From an uncultured Bacteroidia bacterium (lineage in GTDB: Bacteria > Bacteroidota > Bacteroidia > Bacteroidales > F082): DNA of 64,000 nt. Below the pieces are notes generated by a model, which worked only from the letters and a program-made list of their open reading frames with translations, was not told the DNA's origin and did not search any database. The stretch covers positions 124,001 through 188,000 of the forward strand of contig CADADR010000008.1 of assembly GCA_902786745.1 (NCBI GenBank). Direction: 5' to 3'. A program made the translations under genes and the position numbers. Below are positions 41,692-49,696 of the stretch, one piece after another (within the stretch, counting starts at the first letter, position 1; every line of letters begins with the position of its first letter).

Positions 41692-41981
41692 TGAACAAAA
41701 ACCACATCATATTCAAAGTGATTACCATCCTCGTGGTGGTAATCACTTTGTTTTTGGCTGGCTGGATCATGGCCAACAAGCTCGGCCTCGTCAGCGGCTA
41801 CGACTTCGGCGCCGGGTCATACTATTACGCCGACATCCCCACCGAGCAATACCAGCAAATCGACAAGGAAGGCGCCTACCAGACCTCCGTACCCAAGTGG
41901 ATCTTCTACGTCCTCTTCTTCGCCTGGGGCTGGCTGATGTGGCGGCTGTGGGTGTGGGTTGAAACCAGGGGAAAGAAATAA
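41691..41981 (+). CDS. Small membrane protein of unknown function, coupled to the YeiH-type gene
   Basis: The 96-residue protein has two predicted membrane helices, VITILVVVITLFLAGWIMA near the N-terminus and WIFYVLFFAWGWLMWRLW near the C-terminus, joined by a Tyr/Asp-rich loop. Its ATG shares a base with the exporter stop (TGATG), implying reinitiation. It could be an accessory subunit of the exporter, but I recognise no family. A perfect 14-bp inverted repeat followed by T residues lies within its first codons and might cut its expression. Confidence 0.7.
   Translation: MNKNHIIFKVITILVVVITLFLAGWIMANKLGLVSGYDFGAGSYYYADIPTEQYQQIDKEGAYQTSVPKWIFYVLFFAWGWLMWRLWVWVETRGKK
41714..41755 (+). terminator. 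Terminator-like perfect hairpin inside the small membrane protein gene
   Basis: CAAAGTGATTACCA (41714-41727) is exactly complementary to 41737-41750, with a 9-base loop, followed by TTTTT. It has the form of an intrinsic terminator although it lies in coding sequence. It may end the porin/exporter mRNA or attenuate the last gene. Confidence 0.5.
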
Positions 41982-42013
41982 GCCACAATCTTCGTAATTC
42001 CATTTTTTCTTTG

Positions 42014-42021
42014 TAACTTTG
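42014..42021 (+). promoter_or_regulatory. -7 promoter box of the kinase-RapZ/MurU-like/AddB-like unit
   Basis: TAACTTTG, 25 bases before the first ATG of the unit. Confidence 0.65.
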
Positions 42022-42046
42022 CAACAATAGAAAACAATGGAATTTC

Positions 42047-43501
42047 ATGCAAACTCCTGATATTCAAAACATATTAGCAGAACTGACGCGTTCCATCGGC
42101 GAAACGCCCAAGGAAATACTGCCCATCGCGGAGTCAGGCTCGGCGAGGAAGTATTTCCGTGTCATCACCGACAACAAGAGCCTGATTGGCACCTATAGCA
42201 GCAACATCGAGGAGAACGAGGCTTTCCTCTGTTTCAGCAAGCATTTCCATGACTTGGGGCTCAATGTGCCGGAGGTCTTTGCTGTAAATGAAGAGAGAAC
42301 TTGCTATTTGCAAAGTGACTTTGGGGATGATAATTTGTTTGCACATGTGCAGAAAGCTTTGATGGCTGGAGGATTTGGCGAAAACAATATCGAATTATAC
42401 AAGAAAGCATTGGGGCATTTGGTGAAACTGCAAGTGCTGGGCCACCAAGGCTTGGACTACAGCAAGGCCTACCCTACCGAGCGTTTCGACCGACAGGCCA
42501 TCATAGATGATTTGAACTACTTCAAATACTACTTCATCAAGCCGCACGAGGAAATTGATTTCAACGAGACGCGCTTGGGCAAGGACTTCGAAGCCTTCGC
42601 CGACTTCGTCAGCCAAGCGCCCTGCGACTTCTTCATGTACCGCGACTTCCAATCTCGCAACATCATGGTCAAGGATGGGGAGCTATACTTCATCGATTTC
42701 CAAGGCGGGAGAAAAGGCCCGTTAAACTACGATGTGGTCTCGCTGCTCTATCAAGTGAAGGCTCAGGTTCCGCAAGCCATACGCGACGAACTGGTCAACT
42801 ATTACAAAGCTGAACTTTCCCAATACATGAGCCCAGAAGCCGTCAAATTCGACACCTACCAGCCCTATTTCGTCTACTTGAGATTGATGCAGGTTTTGGG
42901 TGCATATGGTTTCCGTGGCCTCATCCAAAAGAAGTCGCACTTCATTGAGAGCATCCCATACGCCCTGCGTGAAATCGAGGCACTTTCGAAAGCAACACCT
43001 TTAACTGCCTATCCTGAGTTGCAAAGCGTCATTAACCAACTCAACAAGTTGGACACCAAGTATGCCGCGCTCATTGCACCGCCCGCAGGCAAGCTGACCG
43101 TGACCATTAACAGTTTCTCGTTCAAGAAGGGCTACCCAGCCGACTTCACCGGCAACGGCGGCGGCTTTGTGTTCGACTGTCGTGCTTTGCCCAATCCTGG
43201 CCGTGAGCCCGAGTTCAAGACCAAGACCGGCCGCGACTGGGAGGTCATCGACTACCTCATGGCCAAGCCGCCCGTCCATGTCTTCCTCGACCATGTGAAA
43301 GGCATTGTCGGACAAAGCGTCGACAACTACCGCGAGCGGCATTTCAGCAACCTCATGGTTTCGTTTGGCTGCACGGGCGGACAGCACCGCTCCGTCTTCT
43401 TTGCGCAGACCATCTACGAATGGCTTAAGGCTACCTATCCCGACATCCACCTGAAACTGAACCACATCGAACGAAAAATCACGGAGGAGCATAACGCATG
43501 A
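42047..43501 (+). CDS. Fusion of an AmgK-like aminoglycoside-phosphotransferase-fold kinase and a RapZ C-terminal domain
   Basis: The 484-residue cytosolic protein has two parts. Residues about 1-330 form an APH/choline-kinase fold: GSARKYFRV in the N-lobe, the catalytic loop YRDFQSRNIMV with D200, and metal-binding D217 in YFIDFQGG. This resembles AmgK, the anomeric kinase that phosphorylates MurNAc or GlcNAc at C1. Residues about 350-475 match the RapZ C-terminal domain: SFSFKKGYPADF, VFDCRALPNPG, and the loop GCTGGQHRSVFFA (441-453), which in E. coli RapZ belongs to the GlcN6P-binding pocket. The RapZ N-terminal kinase-like domain is missing. The next gene, overlapping by ATGA, encodes a MurU-like transferase, supporting amino-sugar activation. 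Domain calls are confident; substrate and sensing are inferred. Confidence 0.88.
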   Translation: MQTPDIQNILAELTRSIGETPKEILPIAESGSARKYFRVITDNKSLIGTYSSNIEENEAFLCFSKHFHDLGLNVPEVFAVNEERTCYLQSDFGDDNLFAHVQKALMAGGFGENNIELYKKALGHLVKLQVLGHQGLDYSKAYPTERFDRQAIIDDLNYFKYYFIKPHEEIDFNETRLGKDFEAFADFVSQAPCDFFMYRDFQSRNIMVKDGELYFIDFQGGRKGPLNYDVVSLLYQVKAQVPQAIRDELVNYYKAELSQYMSPEAVKFDTYQPYFVYLRLMQVLGAYGFRGLIQKKSHFIESIPYALREIEALSKATPLTAYPELQSVINQLNKLDTKYAALIAPPAGKLTVTINSFSFKKGYPADFTGNGGGFVFDCRALPNPGREPEFKTKTGRDWEVIDYLMAKPPVHVFLDHVKGIVGQSVDNYRERHFSNLMVSFGCTGGQHRSVFFAQTIYEWLKATYPDIHLKLNHIERKITEEHNA

Positions 43502-44253
43502 AGCACGACACCACCGCCATGATATTGGCCGCCGGCTTGGGCACCCGCCTCAAAGCCTTGACGCAAGACAAGCCCAAAGCCTTGGTACCCCTCAACGGCA
43601 AGCCTTTGTTGCAGCATTGCATCGAGAACCTCATCGCCAATGGCTTCCATCATATCGTCATCAATGTGCATCATTTTGGCGAGCAGATTATTGACTTTGT
43701 TAAGCTACATCAGTTTGACGCCAACATCGAAATCTCCGATGAGAGATCCCTGCTGATGGACACAGGCGGCGGCATCGTCAAGGCCACTCCCTTGTTCAAG
43801 GACTCCAAAGCCGTATTAGTGCATAATGTGGACATCATCAGCAATGTGAATCTTGGCGAAATGAGCCAACAATTCTTGGCCTCAGGTGACGATGCTTGGA
43901 TGCTGACGCAAGATAGGGAGACAAATAGAAAGTTGTTGTTTGATGATGAGAACCAGCTTGTTGGGTGGACGAATAAGTCGGAAGAGAGGTTTAAATGGGT
44001 TCATGACGTGTCGGGCGTTTCGACAGGCTCAACGACCCTAAACTATAAAGAAATGGCTTTCAGCGGGCTGCATTTCTTCCGTAGCGACCTGTTTGCAGGT
44101 TTTGAAGAAACGCCCCAGAGCGTCATTGATCTTTACCTCAATTTGGCCAAAAACAACCGCATTATCTCCAAACCTATCCAGCCCGATTATTGGTTCGATT
44201 TGGGCAAACCCGAACAACTGCAAGCCGCAGAGGCCTATCTAAACACACTTTGA
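43498..44253 (+). CDS. MurU-like sugar-1-phosphate nucleotidyltransferase
   Basis: The 251-residue enzyme couples NTP with a sugar 1-phosphate. The signature LAAGLGTRL (10-18) with KPKALVPLNGKPLL is complete, and a metal-site Asp is in HNVDI (D112). By length and context it resembles MurU, which makes UDP-MurNAc from MurNAc-1-P in Pseudomonas-type recycling. A mannose-1-phosphate guanylyltransferase-like activity is the main alternative. Its start overlaps the kinase-RapZ stop. Oddity: residues about 171-182 (VSGVSTGSTTLN) are encoded by an inserted repeat-like stretch, and the preceding 100 bases are purine-rich and unlike their neighbours. Confidence 0.87.
   Translation: MKHDTTAMILAAGLGTRLKALTQDKPKALVPLNGKPLLQHCIENLIANGFHHIVINVHHFGEQIIDFVKLHQFDANIEISDERSLLMDTGGGIVKATPLFKDSKAVLVHNVDIISNVNLGEMSQQFLASGDDAWMLTQDRETNRKLLFDDENQLVGWTNKSEERFKWVHDVSGVSTGSTTLNYKEMAFSGLHFFRSDLFAGFEETPQSVIDLYLNLAKNNRIISKPIQPDYWFDLGKPEQLQAAEAYLNTL
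44017..44037. repeat. Dispersed-repeat core inside the MurU-like coding sequence
   Basis: The 21-base segment begins GTTTCGACAGGCTC and continues AACGACC, the core of a widespread intergenic repeat (reverse complement GGTCGTTGAGCC...). It is in frame and contributes residues VSTGSTT. The identity as a mobile repeat rests on general recognition of the sequence. Confidence 0.5.
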
Positions 44254-44254
44254 C

Positions 44255-47173
44255 ATGAGCCACGACACCTTCATCTCCAGACTGGCGAAACACATACAAA
44301 ACCGCTATGACCTTCAAAAGCAAGAGGTCACCATTATCTTCCCCAACAAAAGGGCGGCTTTCTATCTGCGTAATGCTTTCAAAGAAAGTTGCAGCCAAAC
44401 CATTTGGCTCCCTCAGATCATTTCCATCGAAGAGGCAGTCACCCAATGGAGTGGCATCGCTCTCACCGACAACATCGACCTGCTCTTCGAACTCATCGAC
44501 ATCGACGCGCAGTTGCATAAGAAACAAGACAGCGACATCAGTGTGTTTGGGAGTCAGGCGGCACAAATGGCCAAGGACTTTGACGAGATCGACCAGTACG
44601 GTATCGACGCCAAGTCGCTGTTCAGCTATGTCTTGGAGAACAAAAAGCTTGGTTTATGGGACTTTGACACGCTGAAAAGCAAAGAGAAAGAGCAGAAATA
44701 CCTGCAATTCTTCCACGCTCTTTATGATTATTACATTGGTCTGCACAGCAGGCTGGCCGAACAAAAGCGAGGCTATTACGGCATGATCACCCGATACTTG
44801 TCCGAACTTCCTGAAGCCGAACTCTTAGACAAGGTCGGAAATCAAAGCATCATCTTCGCTGGCTTCAACGCACTGACCACTACCGAAGAGCGCATCGTCG
44901 ACACCTTGGTGAAAAACGGCAAGGCCGAAATCCATTTCGACTACGACAGTTATTATGTGGACGACATCAACAATAGGGCCGGCCTCTTTGCAAGAAAATA
45001 CCAACAGCGCCATCCCCAATGGCTGAAAAACGGCATCTCCCGCTCCCTTACCACCGAGAAAAAGGTGATACACCTCATCAAAGTCGGCGGCAACGCACTG
45101 CAAGCCAAGGCCCTGCAAGCGAAACTGGAAGAGAGCGACTGCCACGATGCCGTCGTAGTCCTTGCCGACGAAAAGCTGCTCATCCCTGTCCTCAACGCCA
45201 TCCCCGACACAGACACTTACAAGGACCTCAAAGTCTCGATGGGCTACCCCATCAACAAGACGCCGCTCAACCACCTGGTCAGTTACTATTTCATGCTACA
45301 GCGCCGAAAGCCCATCAGCAGAGAAATCAACGGGAGCAATGGCAAATACATGGCAAAAGGTTGGTACATCTGGCTGGTGCTTCGTCTCATGGAGTTGGAA
45401 ATCATCAACATCGTCTTCCCCAAACAAGAGATTGCCGCATTCAACGAATGGAAAAACGAAGTCCTCAAACAAGGAAAGTTCGTTTTTGAAAACGCCGATA
45501 TCGAAGCATTTCACGCACCTCAACTTCAAGCCTTCCTGAGGGTCATATTGTCCGAGCCAAGCACATCGCCTTTGCTCACGCTTCAAACCTTGGAGCATAC
45601 ACTCTCGATACTCTCAAACGTCGTCAACGGCAAAGAAGACAAAGAAAGCTATTATTTCCTCCTCAACCAAATCAGCGAGATTGGGAAAACCATCAGCCGT
45701 CTTTCGCAGATCGTCAAAGACAACGAGAATTACATCACCGAGACACGAAACCTTGAGGTCCTCTATCGCCTGCTGAGCTCAAATGCTACCGTCAAACTGA
45801 ACAGCAGCAGCATTGAGGGCCTTCAGATTATGGGTATGCTTGAGACCCGTAACATCGACATCAAACGATTGCACGTGCTCAGCGTCAACGAAAGCATCTT
45901 GCCTCCAGAGAAGCCTCGAGGCAGCTTCATCCCTCAATTCATCAGGCATCATTATGGCATGCCCGGCTATGAGGAGGCTCAAGCCGTTACGGCCTACCAC
46001 TTCTACCGTCTTCTGCAAAACGGAGAGGACATCAACCTTTACTACAACAACCTCAGCGATGCTTCAGAGGGCGAAGCCAGTCGTTACATCCTTCAAATCA
46101 GGTATGAACTCTCCAAACACGACAACATCAGCATTCAGGAGGAGACGTTTGGCTGCCAAACCAACATAACCTACAAAAAGATGCCCTTGAATGCCAATAA
46201 AGCGAACGCTTCCGAAAGGCTCCACCGTCTTATCGAAAGCGAAAAAAACGGCATCTCACCCTCTTCCCTTTCGACGTATATCAACTGCCCTTTGAAATAC
46301 TACCTGAAATACGTCTCCCAGATCAAAGACAACAGCGTCAAGGAAGAAATCGGGGAAAACATCAAAGGCACCATCATCCACGACACGTTGAAATTCCTTT
46401 TCGCCCCTTACCTGCCCAATAATGGCGAAATGCCAATCATCGACAAAAACTGCTTTGATCAAATCATCGAGCCCAAATGGAAAGATTGTCTCGCCCAATC
46501 CCTTGCCCATAATATGCCCGGTGGCCTCTCCGATGTGGGATTCAACTACCTAAAACATATCAACATCAAGCAGCAGCTGAAGAACTACATGAAATACACC
46601 TCCAAGCAATTGGAGTCCAACAGCCTAATCATTCTTAAAACCGAAGAGACCCTCAAGACCAGCATCCCCACCGAGCAAGGCACATGGGTCATTTCGGGCC
46701 AGGCCGACCGCATCGACAAATGGGGCAACGTGTTCCGCGTCATCGACTACAAGACGGGCAAGGTCGAAAGCAAAGACGTGAAGCTACCCATACGTAAAAT
46801 CGACGAAAGCCATTTGGATTACCTGAAGAGAATCCCCGAGAAGGCACTGCAACTACTGTTGTACAAATACCTCTACTTGAAAGAGAACCAAGACATTACA
46901 CCCGACCAAGTGACGGCCGCCATACATGGGTTGATGCACACCACCAACATAGAATACAACCTCACCAAAACCCCGCCTTCAAAGTCGGCCACTGGCATCG
47001 ACGCTGCGTTTCTCGACGACAGCACCTTCATTGACGACATGGAGTGTATGCTGAAAGACGTGATAGCGGAGATATTAGACCCTGACAAGCCTTTTGTACA
47101 GTCAGAAAGCGATCAACGATGCGACTTTTGTGAGTTCAACAAAATTTGCGAGAGAGGCAAAAAGAAAAAATGA
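44255..47173 (+). CDS. AddB-like PD-(D/E)XK nuclease with Fe-S cysteines
   Basis: The 972-residue protein resembles the AddB subunit of the AddAB helicase-nuclease that processes DNA ends for RecA-dependent repair. The N-terminal half is an inactivated-helicase-like part, starting with EVTIIFPNKRAAFYLRN and lacking a GxGKS Walker A. Further on are helicase-like DIKRLHVLSVNESILPP and YHFYRLLQNG. The nuclease domain (about 670-970) has INCPLKYYLKY, GTIIHDTL, GQADRIDKWGNVFRVIDYKTGK and QLLLYKYLYL. Four cysteines, one in NCPLKYY and three in CDFCEFNKIC, form the AddB-type 4Fe-4S staple. The gene starts one base after the MurU-like stop, so it is probably in that operon. AddA is not in view. Confidence 0.88.
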   Translation: MSHDTFISRLAKHIQNRYDLQKQEVTIIFPNKRAAFYLRNAFKESCSQTIWLPQIISIEEAVTQWSGIALTDNIDLLFELIDIDAQLHKKQDSDISVFGSQAAQMAKDFDEIDQYGIDAKSLFSYVLENKKLGLWDFDTLKSKEKEQKYLQFFHALYDYYIGLHSRLAEQKRGYYGMITRYLSELPEAELLDKVGNQSIIFAGFNALTTTEERIVDTLVKNGKAEIHFDYDSYYVDDINNRAGLFARKYQQRHPQWLKNGISRSLTTEKKVIHLIKVGGNALQAKALQAKLEESDCHDAVVVLADEKLLIPVLNAIPDTDTYKDLKVSMGYPINKTPLNHLVSYYFMLQRRKPISREINGSNGKYMAKGWYIWLVLRLMELEIINIVFPKQEIAAFNEWKNEVLKQGKFVFENADIEAFHAPQLQAFLRVILSEPSTSPLLTLQTLEHTLSILSNVVNGKEDKESYYFLLNQISEIGKTISRLSQIVKDNENYITETRNLEVLYRLLSSNATVKLNSSSIEGLQIMGMLETRNIDIKRLHVLSVNESILPPEKPRGSFIPQFIRHHYGMPGYEEAQAVTAYHFYRLLQNGEDINLYYNNLSDASEGEASRYILQIRYELSKHDNISIQEETFGCQTNITYKKMPLNANKANASERLHRLIESEKNGISPSSLSTYINCPLKYYLKYVSQIKDNSVKEEIGENIKGTIIHDTLKFLFAPYLPNNGEMPIIDKNCFDQIIEPKWKDCLAQSLAHNMPGGLSDVGFNYLKHINIKQQLKNYMKYTSKQLESNSLIILKTEETLKTSIPTEQGTWVISGQADRIDKWGNVFRVIDYKTGKVESKDVKLPIRKIDESHLDYLKRIPEKALQLLLYKYLYLKENQDITPDQVTAAIHGLMHTTNIEYNLTKTPPSKSATGIDAAFLDDSTFIDDMECMLKDVIAEILDPDKPFVQSESDQRCDFCEFNKICERGKKKK

Positions 47174-47179
47174 GGTTCC

Positions 47180-47470
47180 TTAGCAAAGCACAATGTCAGT
47201 CAGCATTGTCTTTCCGATGACGTTATTCAAATTGTTCAACAGCAACGACTTGGAATAACCCAATTCGCTGCGAAGCGCGTCAGAGTCGACCCGCACAAAG
47301 AGCACCTTGTTTTTGATGGACAAGTCGATGGTGTGTGATGCAATAAATGGCCCCACCACTTGCGGCCAGCATTGTATGGCACGTTGCTCGTCAAAGTAAC
47401 TCGAGCCCTTGTGAAGTTCGAAAAACTCGCGGATGAGGTCGCCTAAGGGCTTGACATCATAGTAAGCCAT
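47180..47470 (-). CDS. DUF721 protein (DciA-related), last gene of the recF unit
   Basis: The 96-residue protein starts at MAYYDVKPLGDLIREFF. The DUF721 pattern is visible in CWPQVVGPFIASHT and LFVRVDSDALRSELGYSK. Related domains occur in DciA, the helicase loader of many bacteria, and this family is often beside recF or dnaA; the function here is inferred. An unusually good Shine-Dalgarno AGGAGG, rare in this window, lies inside the end of recF just upstream, and supports this ATG over a GTG two codons earlier. It overlaps recF by 14 bases. Confidence 0.88.
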   Translation of the reverse strand: MAYYDVKPLGDLIREFFELHKGSSYFDEQRAIQCWPQVVGPFIASHTIDLSIKNKVLFVRVDSDALRSELGYSKSLLLNNLNNVIGKTMLTDIVLC

Positions 47471-48584
47471 CGCCACCTCCTATCTCTTCCACGTGCCCCT
47501 TTTCCACCTCAAAGATCTTATGGTCAATTTGGGTGTCTTCAAACAAGCGTTCCACCCTTTGTTGCTGGGTGTCGGTGATAAACACCTGACCGAAATGCTC
47601 GTCACCCACCAAACGGACGAGTTTCATCACCCGCTGGTCATCCAACTTGTCGAAGATATCATCCAACAAGAGGATGGGCTTATAGCCGATCTTCTGGTAG
47701 TTGAACTCGAACTGCGCAAGGCGGATGGAAACCACAAACGACTTCTGCTGTCCCTGTGAGCCAAACTTCTTGAGCGGATGGCCGTCCAAAGCAAACTCCA
47801 GGTCGTCCTTGTGGATGCCCACGTTGGTATAGCCCGAATAGCAATCCTGTTGCAGACTCTCATCCAACAAAGCATTAAGAGGCTTCTCATCGAGGCGCGA
47901 TTGGTAGAGCACATTCACCTTCTCGGTACCGCCTGAGACGATCTCATAATAATGCTGGAATATAGGCAGGAACTCCTCCAAAAACCGGTGGCGTTTGGCA
48001 TGGATATCATCGGCATGCTGAGCCATCTGATCTTCCCAGAGACGGAGCAAATCGCGTTCAAAGTGGCGGCTTTCGGCAAACTGCTTCAACTGCATATTAC
48101 GCTGCAGCAAGGCGCGGTTGTATTTCAACAAGGCATTGAGATAGAGCGGATCGAACTGCGATATCACGCCGTCGATGAACTTACGTCGCAAGTCGCTACC
48201 CTCGTTGATGAGGTCGCGGTCGTAAGGCGAGATCATCACCAAGGGGAATTTGCCAATATGGTCGGAGAGTCTGTCGTATTCCTTTTTGTTGAAACGAAAC
48301 GATTTCTTCTGCTCGCGCTTCTGTACGCACGACACCATCTCGTCGTCCTTGCCGTCATGCGAATACAGACCATGGATGGCGAAGAAATCCTGTTCATGGC
48401 GTATGTTCTGCTTGTCGGTTGCCCCGAAAAAGCTCTTACAGAAAGAGAGATAATAGATGGCATCGAGGATATTGGTCTTCCCCGCCCCATTGAGTCCCAC
48501 GAAACAATTGACGTTCTCTGAAAACTGCAGGTCGGCCGACTCACAGTTCTTGAAATTCGTCAGTTTGAGTTCGCGGAGGTACAT
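47457..48584 (-). CDS. recF: DNA replication and repair protein RecF
   Basis: This SMC-like ATPase works with RecO and RecR to load RecA at single-strand gaps. The 375-residue protein has Walker A GLNGAGKT (30-37), a RecF-type SPYDRDLINEGSDLRRKFID segment, signature motif FGSQGQQKSFV and Walker B ILLLDDIFDKLD. The N-terminal MYLRELKLTNFKN is standard. It starts one base after porQ ends and overlaps the DUF721 gene, so nusB, porQ, recF and DUF721 appear to form one minus-strand unit. Confidence 0.97.
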   Translation of the reverse strand: MYLRELKLTNFKNCESADLQFSENVNCFVGLNGAGKTNILDAIYYLSFCKSFFGATDKQNIRHEQDFFAIHGLYSHDGKDDEMVSCVQKREQKKSFRFNKKEYDRLSDHIGKFPLVMISPYDRDLINEGSDLRRKFIDGVISQFDPLYLNALLKYNRALLQRNMQLKQFAESRHFERDLLRLWEDQMAQHADDIHAKRHRFLEEFLPIFQHYYEIVSGGTEKVNVLYQSRLDEKPLNALLDESLQQDCYSGYTNVGIHKDDLEFALDGHPLKKFGSQGQQKSFVVSIRLAQFEFNYQKIGYKPILLLDDIFDKLDDQRVMKLVRLVGDEHFGQVFITDTQQQRVERLFEDTQIDHKIFEVEKGHVEEIGGGDGLL

Positions 48585-48585
48585 G

Positions 48586-49635
48586 TCAGAACTTGCTCAG
48601 GTCCATGCGGATGGTCAGGAAGTTGGGCGAGCCCACGATATTGTTTCTCGAACGGGCATAGTCGATTTGGAAAGCCTTGATCTTCACGCCAAAGCCAGCA
48701 GAGAAGCCCACCAAAGTACGGGCGGTAGGCACATCCATGTCGTGATGGATACCGTAGTTATACGAAGCCCGCAGCACGAGGTTCTTGCCCAGCTCCAACT
48801 CGCCGCCCAGCAGAAGATGGCATCCGAGGTTGGTGACAAATTGGCGAGCCTTGCTAGGTTCGGTGTATTCGCCCGTGACAGGGTCATAATAGCCTTCTAG
48901 GTCCAAGGGATCCTTGTAGGTCACCTTCCAGCGTTGGATGTCATGATAGCCCATGATGATGGTCAGCGGCAGGTGGTCGAGACGTTTAGAGGCCATGAAA
49001 TCAACGGAGTATGGCAGCCATTTGTCGAGTGTGTTCAGTTCGACAGAGAACAGCTGACGTCCGATGTTGCGCGCAGCAAGGGTGAAAGCCCAGTTATGGT
49101 AGGACCAATAGGTAGCTGCCACATCGACGCCCAAAGCACCGGCACGACCGCTCTCGTACTGGACACCGGCATACTTCAGGTTGGCACCAATGCTCCATTT
49201 GTCGGTCAACTCACGGCCCCAGCCAAGAGTGACGGCATAGTCGGACACATTGAAGGTGCCGCCGTCGACATAACCGCTCTCCGATGCATACTCCATATTG
49301 CCATAGTTATAATACTGCACCGATGCGGCGAAGCTACCCACCTTGTCGAAGGTATGGCTGTATTGCGCCGTGGCGAAGTTGGTCCCGACATTGAAGTCAC
49401 CGACATAAGAGAGCGTCAGTTGGTTGTTCATCTCTGGCGAGATGGCCGAAGGGTTGAACACGGCTGTCTGCAAGTCGCCGTCGTGCACAGGCAGCGGCAA
49501 GCCGCCCAATGCCACCACACGAGCCGAATTGGCATCCGTCAAGGCACGGTAGGTGCCGTTGGTCACTTGCGCCTGAGTGCGCAAGGTGAATACGGAAAGG
49601 ATGCAGACGCCTATGATGTAGAGATATCGTTTCAT
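48586..49635 (-). CDS. porQ: Type IX secretion system protein PorQ
   Basis: The 349-residue outer-membrane protein has a signal peptide (MKRYLYIIGVCILSVFTLRTQAQ). The mature part starts YRALTDANSARVVALGG and continues as a FadL/PorV-like barrel (SYVGDFNVGTNFATAQYSH, LTDKWSIGANLKYAGVQYE, LVLRASYNYGIHH, GFSAGFGVKIKAFQIDYA). In Porphyromonas, PorQ works with PorU, PorV and PorZ in the attachment complex that processes and anchors T9SS cargo. The two T9SS-tailed proteins elsewhere in this window are its expected clients. It lies between nusB and recF. PorQ versus another PorV-type barrel is judged by N-terminal pattern and length. Confidence 0.85.
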   Translation of the reverse strand: MKRYLYIIGVCILSVFTLRTQAQVTNGTYRALTDANSARVVALGGLPLPVHDGDLQTAVFNPSAISPEMNNQLTLSYVGDFNVGTNFATAQYSHTFDKVGSFAASVQYYNYGNMEYASESGYVDGGTFNVSDYAVTLGWGRELTDKWSIGANLKYAGVQYESGRAGALGVDVAATYWSYHNWAFTLAARNIGRQLFSVELNTLDKWLPYSVDFMASKRLDHLPLTIIMGYHDIQRWKVTYKDPLDLEGYYDPVTGEYTEPSKARQFVTNLGCHLLLGGELELGKNLVLRASYNYGIHHDMDVPTARTLVGFSAGFGVKIKAFQIDYARSRNNIVGSPNFLTIRMDLSKF

Positions 49636-49696
49636 AATGAGTTGTTTCGATGATAACGGAATAACCTATCGTATTATTGCATTAATGCCTCTTCTT

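Noticed and set aside
44255..47173. PD-(D/E)XK nuclease as part of a phage-defence island
   Set aside because: The AddB-type architecture with the Fe-S staple and the housekeeping neighbours point to recombination repair; no other defence genes are nearby.
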